Shown here: in pieces, positions 61,173-64,000 of the stretch
Numbering within the stretch: the first letter of the stretch is position 1
How the letters are laid out: each line of letters starts with the position of its first letter
Translations under genes and position numbers: made by a program
NCBI GenBank assembly: GCA_023442465.1
Contig: JAEZZQ010000043.1
Location: 1 to 64,000, forward strand
Source of the DNA: Bacillota bacterium
GTDB taxonomy: Bacteria; Bacillota; Clostridia; Lachnospirales; Lachnospiraceae
Reading direction: 5' to 3'
DNA: 64,000 nt
Notes under the pieces: model-generated
Databases searched by the model: none
Seen by the model: the letters and a program-made list of their open reading frames with translations, nothing else
Told to the model about the DNA's origin: nothing

Positions 61173-61233
61173 AATTGCAAAATTGTGGGGCGGAGGATTC
61201 TATACTCCATTTTGAGGTGTGAATTTTGCAATT
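61173..61233. other. Long-range 12-bp inverted repeat upstream of the rhodanese gene
   Basis: AATTGCAAAATT (61173-61184) and AATTTTGCAATT (61222-61233) are perfect inverted partners enclosing GGAG-gattctata-CTCC. The stretch 61136-61398 otherwise holds no gene. Confidence 0.7.
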
Positions 61234-61398
61234 GTCCCGGGTTTGCAGATCATTATTTATGCGGTCCTAATATACGTTTATTGGATATAGGTGAAATGTA
61301 GCATGTTTAACCGGATTTTTCTGTGACTGTGTCACATATACTGTTTCTTTATTAAGTGAGGATAAATTTTAATATCGATTATTTATGGTAAGAAAGGC

Positions 61399-61548
61399 GT
61401 TACTGTTCACACAGTAGCTTAACACTTGCTGTTAAGCTACGTAAGAACGTGATGCAAGAGATGGTTTCTGCTTCGCGAAGCGAATTTAAATGCAAAAAGT
61501 TTGCATTGCAGAACATCATGCGTTACTGAGAACGGAGTGAACAGTAAC
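61399..61548. repeat. 150-bp palindromic MITE-like element, copy 3 (full)
   Basis: Complete copy from GTTACTGTTCAC to GTGAACAGTAAC with all internal palindromes, including the perfect GCTTCGCGAAGC. It lies about 114 bases upstream of the DUF368 gene. Confidence 0.88.
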
Positions 61549-61662
61549 AAAAAGGCTGCTTTCTGAAATTTAAGAAATTTACGGTTTATATTATTGGTCA
61601 ATTAAGTTATAATACAAGGGTCGTAATCTTTTATTGATAAAAATTAACATAAGGAGTAAGTT

Positions 61663-62484
61663 ATGGAAAATTGGCTTTTACGTTTTGTAAAGGGAATGTT
61701 CATCGGTTCCGGTTTTATTCTTCCTGGTGTCAGCGGCGGCGCACTTGCCGCAGTTTTTGGGATTTATGAACGGATCATTTCCTTTCTGGCACACATTACA
61801 AAGGATTTTAAGAATAACGTGTTATTCTTTATCCCGGTAGGACTTGGCGGCTTGACCGGCGTATTTGTATTATCATTTGCTGTAAGCTTTTTGCTTGGTA
61901 CTTTTGAATCATACATACTTTGGTTCTTTGTCGGATGTATTGCAGGAACGGTGCCCGCCTTGTGGGAGCAGTCCGGTAAGAAGGGAAGGAGCGGTAAGCA
62001 TATCGCTATTCTCGTTATCACATTTATTATTGGTCTGGTCTTCTTGTTTTATGGGGAAGAGATGTTCAGCACCGGCGTTCCGCAGAATTTCGGTACATGG
62101 ATGTTTGCAGGAGCACTGATTGGACTTGGCATTATCGTTCCTGGACTGAGCCCGTCTAATTTCCTGGTTTACATGGGAATGTATAAGGCTATGGCTGACG
62201 GTATTAAGACTGTGGATATGGGCGTTCTTATTCCTCTGGCAATCGGCGGAATCGCTTGTGTACTTCTTCTTGCGAAGCTGATGGATTATATTTTCTCCAA
62301 GGCGTATGCCGGTCTGTTCCATTTTATCCTGGGCATAGTCTTCGCTTCCACTGTGATGATTATACCGAGAGATTTCAACTATCTCAGCGCCGGTACGATT
62401 ATATGCGTTATCATGTGTGCCGCCGGAGCAGCTCTTGGTTACTGGATGAGCATGCTGGAGAAGAGATATAAGCCTGAGGATTAA
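61663..62484 (+). CDS. DUF368 membrane protein (PopT-like undecaprenyl-phosphate translocase family)
   Basis: A 273-residue protein with about eight transmembrane helices and the repeated family motif: GSGFILPGVSGGALAAVFG near the start and GIIVPGLSPSNFLVYMG in the second half, an inverted internal duplication. DUF368 proteins were recently linked to recycling of the lipid carrier C55-P across the membrane. A terminator follows. Confidence 0.87.
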   Translation: MENWLLRFVKGMFIGSGFILPGVSGGALAAVFGIYERIISFLAHITKDFKNNVLFFIPVGLGGLTGVFVLSFAVSFLLGTFESYILWFFVGCIAGTVPALWEQSGKKGRSGKHIAILVITFIIGLVFLFYGEEMFSTGVPQNFGTWMFAGALIGLGIIVPGLSPSNFLVYMGMYKAMADGIKTVDMGVLIPLAIGGIACVLLLAKLMDYIFSKAYAGLFHFILGIVFASTVMIIPRDFNYLSAGTIICVIMCAAGAALGYWMSMLEKRYKPED

Positions 62485-62547
62485 TAAATACCTTCACACG
62501 GTAAATCAGCAAGGTCTTTCCTCGATTATAAAAAAGCGATATTAAAA

Positions 62548-62583
62548 AGGTAAATTGTCCTTGACGAATGGGACAATTTACCT
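62548..62583. terminator. Terminator of the DUF368 gene (may act both ways)
   Basis: AGGTAAATTGTCC-ttgacgaat-GGGACAATTTACCT, 13-bp stem, preceded by an A-run and followed by CTTTTT. Confidence 0.88.
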
Positions 62584-62641
62584 CTTTTTAAATTGAGTGG
62601 ACATATCTTAATTGCTCTTCACTGATATTTTCTATCACCGG

Positions 62642-63124
62642 TCAAGCATTCTCTTTCATACTAGTTGCCCTCTCAGCGATATTCTTGCTGAAATTGATAA
62701 CATCGTGGTCATAGCTTTCATTCATCAGCTTAGACTGAATGAGAAAGTCTGCGGTCGCTCTGTTATTAGCTATCGGTATATCGTAGACTTGGGCGATCCT
62801 GAGCAGAGCCTTGACATCAGGATCGTGAGGCGCTGCTGTCAGCGGGTCTGAGAAAAATATTACAAAATCGATTCTTCCCTCTACGATCTTCGCTCCTATC
62901 TGTTGGTCTCCGCCTAACGGGCCGCTGTTATATCCCCTTACCGGAAGTCCGGTGCTGTCCGTGATCATATGAGCCGTCGTACCCGTTCCGCAAAGGAAGT
63001 GGCCTTTTAATATCTCCCTGTTATCCTGACACCATTTGATCAAATCAGCCTTTTTGGCATCATGAGCAATCAGTGCGATATTCTTCTGTTTCCCAATTGT
63101 AAGTGTGATAAAGTCTTTTTCCAT
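62642..63124 (-). CDS. mgsA: Methylglyoxal synthase
   Basis: A 160-residue enzyme: IALIAHDAKKADLIKWC, LCGTGTTAHMI, GPLGGDQQIGAKI and FFSDPLTAAPHDPDVKALLR, with the catalytic His and Asp residues of the family present. It converts dihydroxyacetone phosphate to methylglyoxal and phosphate, a bypass when sugar phosphates build up. Its nearest neighbours are unrelated. Monocistronic. Confidence 0.93.
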   Translation of the reverse strand: MEKDFITLTIGKQKNIALIAHDAKKADLIKWCQDNREILKGHFLCGTGTTAHMITDSTGLPVRGYNSGPLGGDQQIGAKIVEGRIDFVIFFSDPLTAAPHDPDVKALLRIAQVYDIPIANNRATADFLIQSKLMNESYDHDVINFSKNIAERATSMKENA

Positions 63125-63295
63125 GCAGTTCGTTTCTCCTTACGTTACGTATAATTTTAAGCATTTGTAAGTATCAAAAATATTCTTGAACTTTTAGGCT
63201 GCGTTTTTCCGACAGTCTTTCAATTTATATTATAACAGACTTTTTAAGTTTTTTCATTTAATTCTGAAACCTAATAAAATATTACTGTAAGGTGC

Positions 63296-63445
63296 GTTAT
63301 TGTTCACACAGTAGCTTAACACTTGCTGTTAAGCTACGTAAGAACGCGATACGAGAGATGATTTCTGCTTCGCGAAGCGAATTTAAATGCAAAAAGTTTG
63401 CATTGCAGAACATCATGCGTTACTGAGAACGAAGTGAACAGTAAC
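63296..63445. repeat. 150-bp palindromic MITE-like element, copy 4 (full)
   Basis: Complete copy with small differences: GTTATTG at the left tip, AACGCGATACGAG for AACGTGATGCAAG, and GAAGTGAAC for GGAGTGAAC. It lies in the otherwise empty stretch between mgsA and the MFS gene. Confidence 0.88.
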
Positions 63446-63483
63446 AAGGTGCTTTTTGTGAACATAGTTTCATATGTAAGGAC

Positions 63484-64000
63484 TCATAGACTTTTAAATA
63501 CCTTTTTGGTTCCGATTGCAATCGCGAGAGCTATTATTCCCGCAAGCAAGACTGCCGCATACTCAAAGCCCCGGAAGCTTTCAAAAAGAATACCGTAGAT
63601 AGCGCTTCCTATGGGCTGTGCACACATGGAAATCATAAGAATTACCGCAATGACCTTGCCAACGAGATCAGGCGGCGTTTCTGCCTGAACGAAGGTAAGC
63701 ATCTGCACGGTGAACATAGTCGAAATTACCATAAGGAGAAAACAGCAGGAACTTATCACTATGTAATTTATCATATCCGAGGAGCAAACCGCCAGAGTTA
63801 TTCCTATGGGGAAAACACGTACGGCACATGCAAGCAGCAAATTTCCAGCCTTTTTGACAGCAAGCCTTTTGGAAAGAATTCCTGTCAGGACTCCTCCTGC
63901 AATTCCGCCCGCCGCCAGTGCTCCCTCCGCAAACCCGCAAAGCCTATTCGCTTGCACCGGAGAAAAGTTAAGTACCTCAGTAATCAGATAGGGCAAACCT
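63484..64000 (-). CDS. MFS transporter, C-terminal part (start beyond window)
   Basis: About 172 residues are visible and open at the window end; the frame continues upstream (Gly-Leu-Pro-Tyr-Leu), so the real start lies outside. Six hydrophobic segments are seen, with a GGIAGGVLTGILSKRLAVKKAG loop and QAETPPDLVGKVIAVILM, typical of the C-terminal half of macrolide-efflux-like MFS proteins. The substrate is unknown. Confidence 0.8.
   Translation of the reverse strand, partial: GLPYLITEVLNFSPVQANRLCGFAEGALAAGGIAGGVLTGILSKRLAVKKAGNLLLACAVRVFPIGITLAVCSSDMINYIVISSCCFLLMVISTMFTVQMLTFVQAETPPDLVGKVIAVILMISMCAQPIGSAIYGILFESFRGFEYAAVLLAGIIALAIAIGTKKVFKSL

Overview
The window looks like a chromosomal segment of a Gram-positive gut anaerobe, most probably a member of the Lachnospiraceae (Clostridia). 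The evidence is the mix of gene families (DUF6483, YesL/DUF624, DUF3021-LytTR pairs, a complete anaerobic cobalamin pathway with CbiK, a GH127 arabinofuranosidase locus), AGGAGG-type ribosome binding sites, moderate G+C and ATGA-type gene overlaps. The assignment is inferred from family content only. No tRNA, rRNA, CRISPR array, prophage or transposase gene was seen.

Layout. 0.2-3.6 kb: a nucleoside phosphorylase with its TetR regulator, then a LytTR/DUF3021/CAAX-protease operon. 3.6-9.4 kb: a candidate peptide natural-product (RiPP) locus. It holds a radical SAM/SPASM enzyme with a TPR tail, a Cys/Tyr-rich repeat protein with eleven KYGYPC-type units as possible substrate, and a divergent AgrA/AgrC-like LytTR-GHKL two-component system. 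A tandem double-hairpin leader and a permuted NlpC/P60-like protein follow. 9.4-20.6 kb: a second LytTR/DUF3021 pair with an alpha/beta hydrolase, a Tet(M)-like GTPase fused to a YacP/Rae1-type NYN nuclease domain, a CofE-like ligase, a choloylglycine-hydrolase family enzyme, a GH5 glycosidase, a chimeric pseudogene scar, and a small DUF6483/XRE/membrane protein cluster. 20.6-26.2 kb: sulfur amino-acid PLP enzymes (PatB/MalY-like, cystathionine gamma-synthase/lyase-like, MetY) with an HD protein and a LysR regulator.

26.3-48.6 kb is one long leftward run of cobalamin genes under a cobalamin riboswitch. It covers corrin-ring synthesis from sirohydrochlorin (CbiK, CbiL, CbiH, CbiF, CbiG, CbiD, a CobK-CbiE-CbiT fusion, CbiC, CbiA), nucleotide-loop assembly (CbiP/CobQ, CbiB, CobD, CobU, CobS, CobT, CobC), cobalt uptake (CbiMNQO) and a BtuFCD-like corrinoid/iron importer. 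A corrinoid adenosyltransferase and the sirohydrochlorin-forming genes are not in the window.

48.7-58.4 kb is an arabinoside-type utilisation locus: GH127, ABC binding protein, two permeases, YesL and a chemotaxis receptor, all leftward, facing a divergent LacI regulator across three near-identical palindromic operators. 58.5-64 kb carries a BlaI/BlaR1-like pair, a rhodanese-domain protein, a DUF368 membrane protein, methylglyoxal synthase and the C-terminal part of an MFS transporter cut by the window end.

A 150-bp palindromic, MITE-like element with GTTACTGTTCAC/GTGAACAGTAAC termini occurs four times (one cut by the window start), with two shortened derivatives. A second structured repeat family sits between cbiF and cbiD and has partial copies elsewhere. 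The most promising candidate for an undescribed system is the multi-repeat radical-SAM peptide locus at 3.6-8.2 kb.
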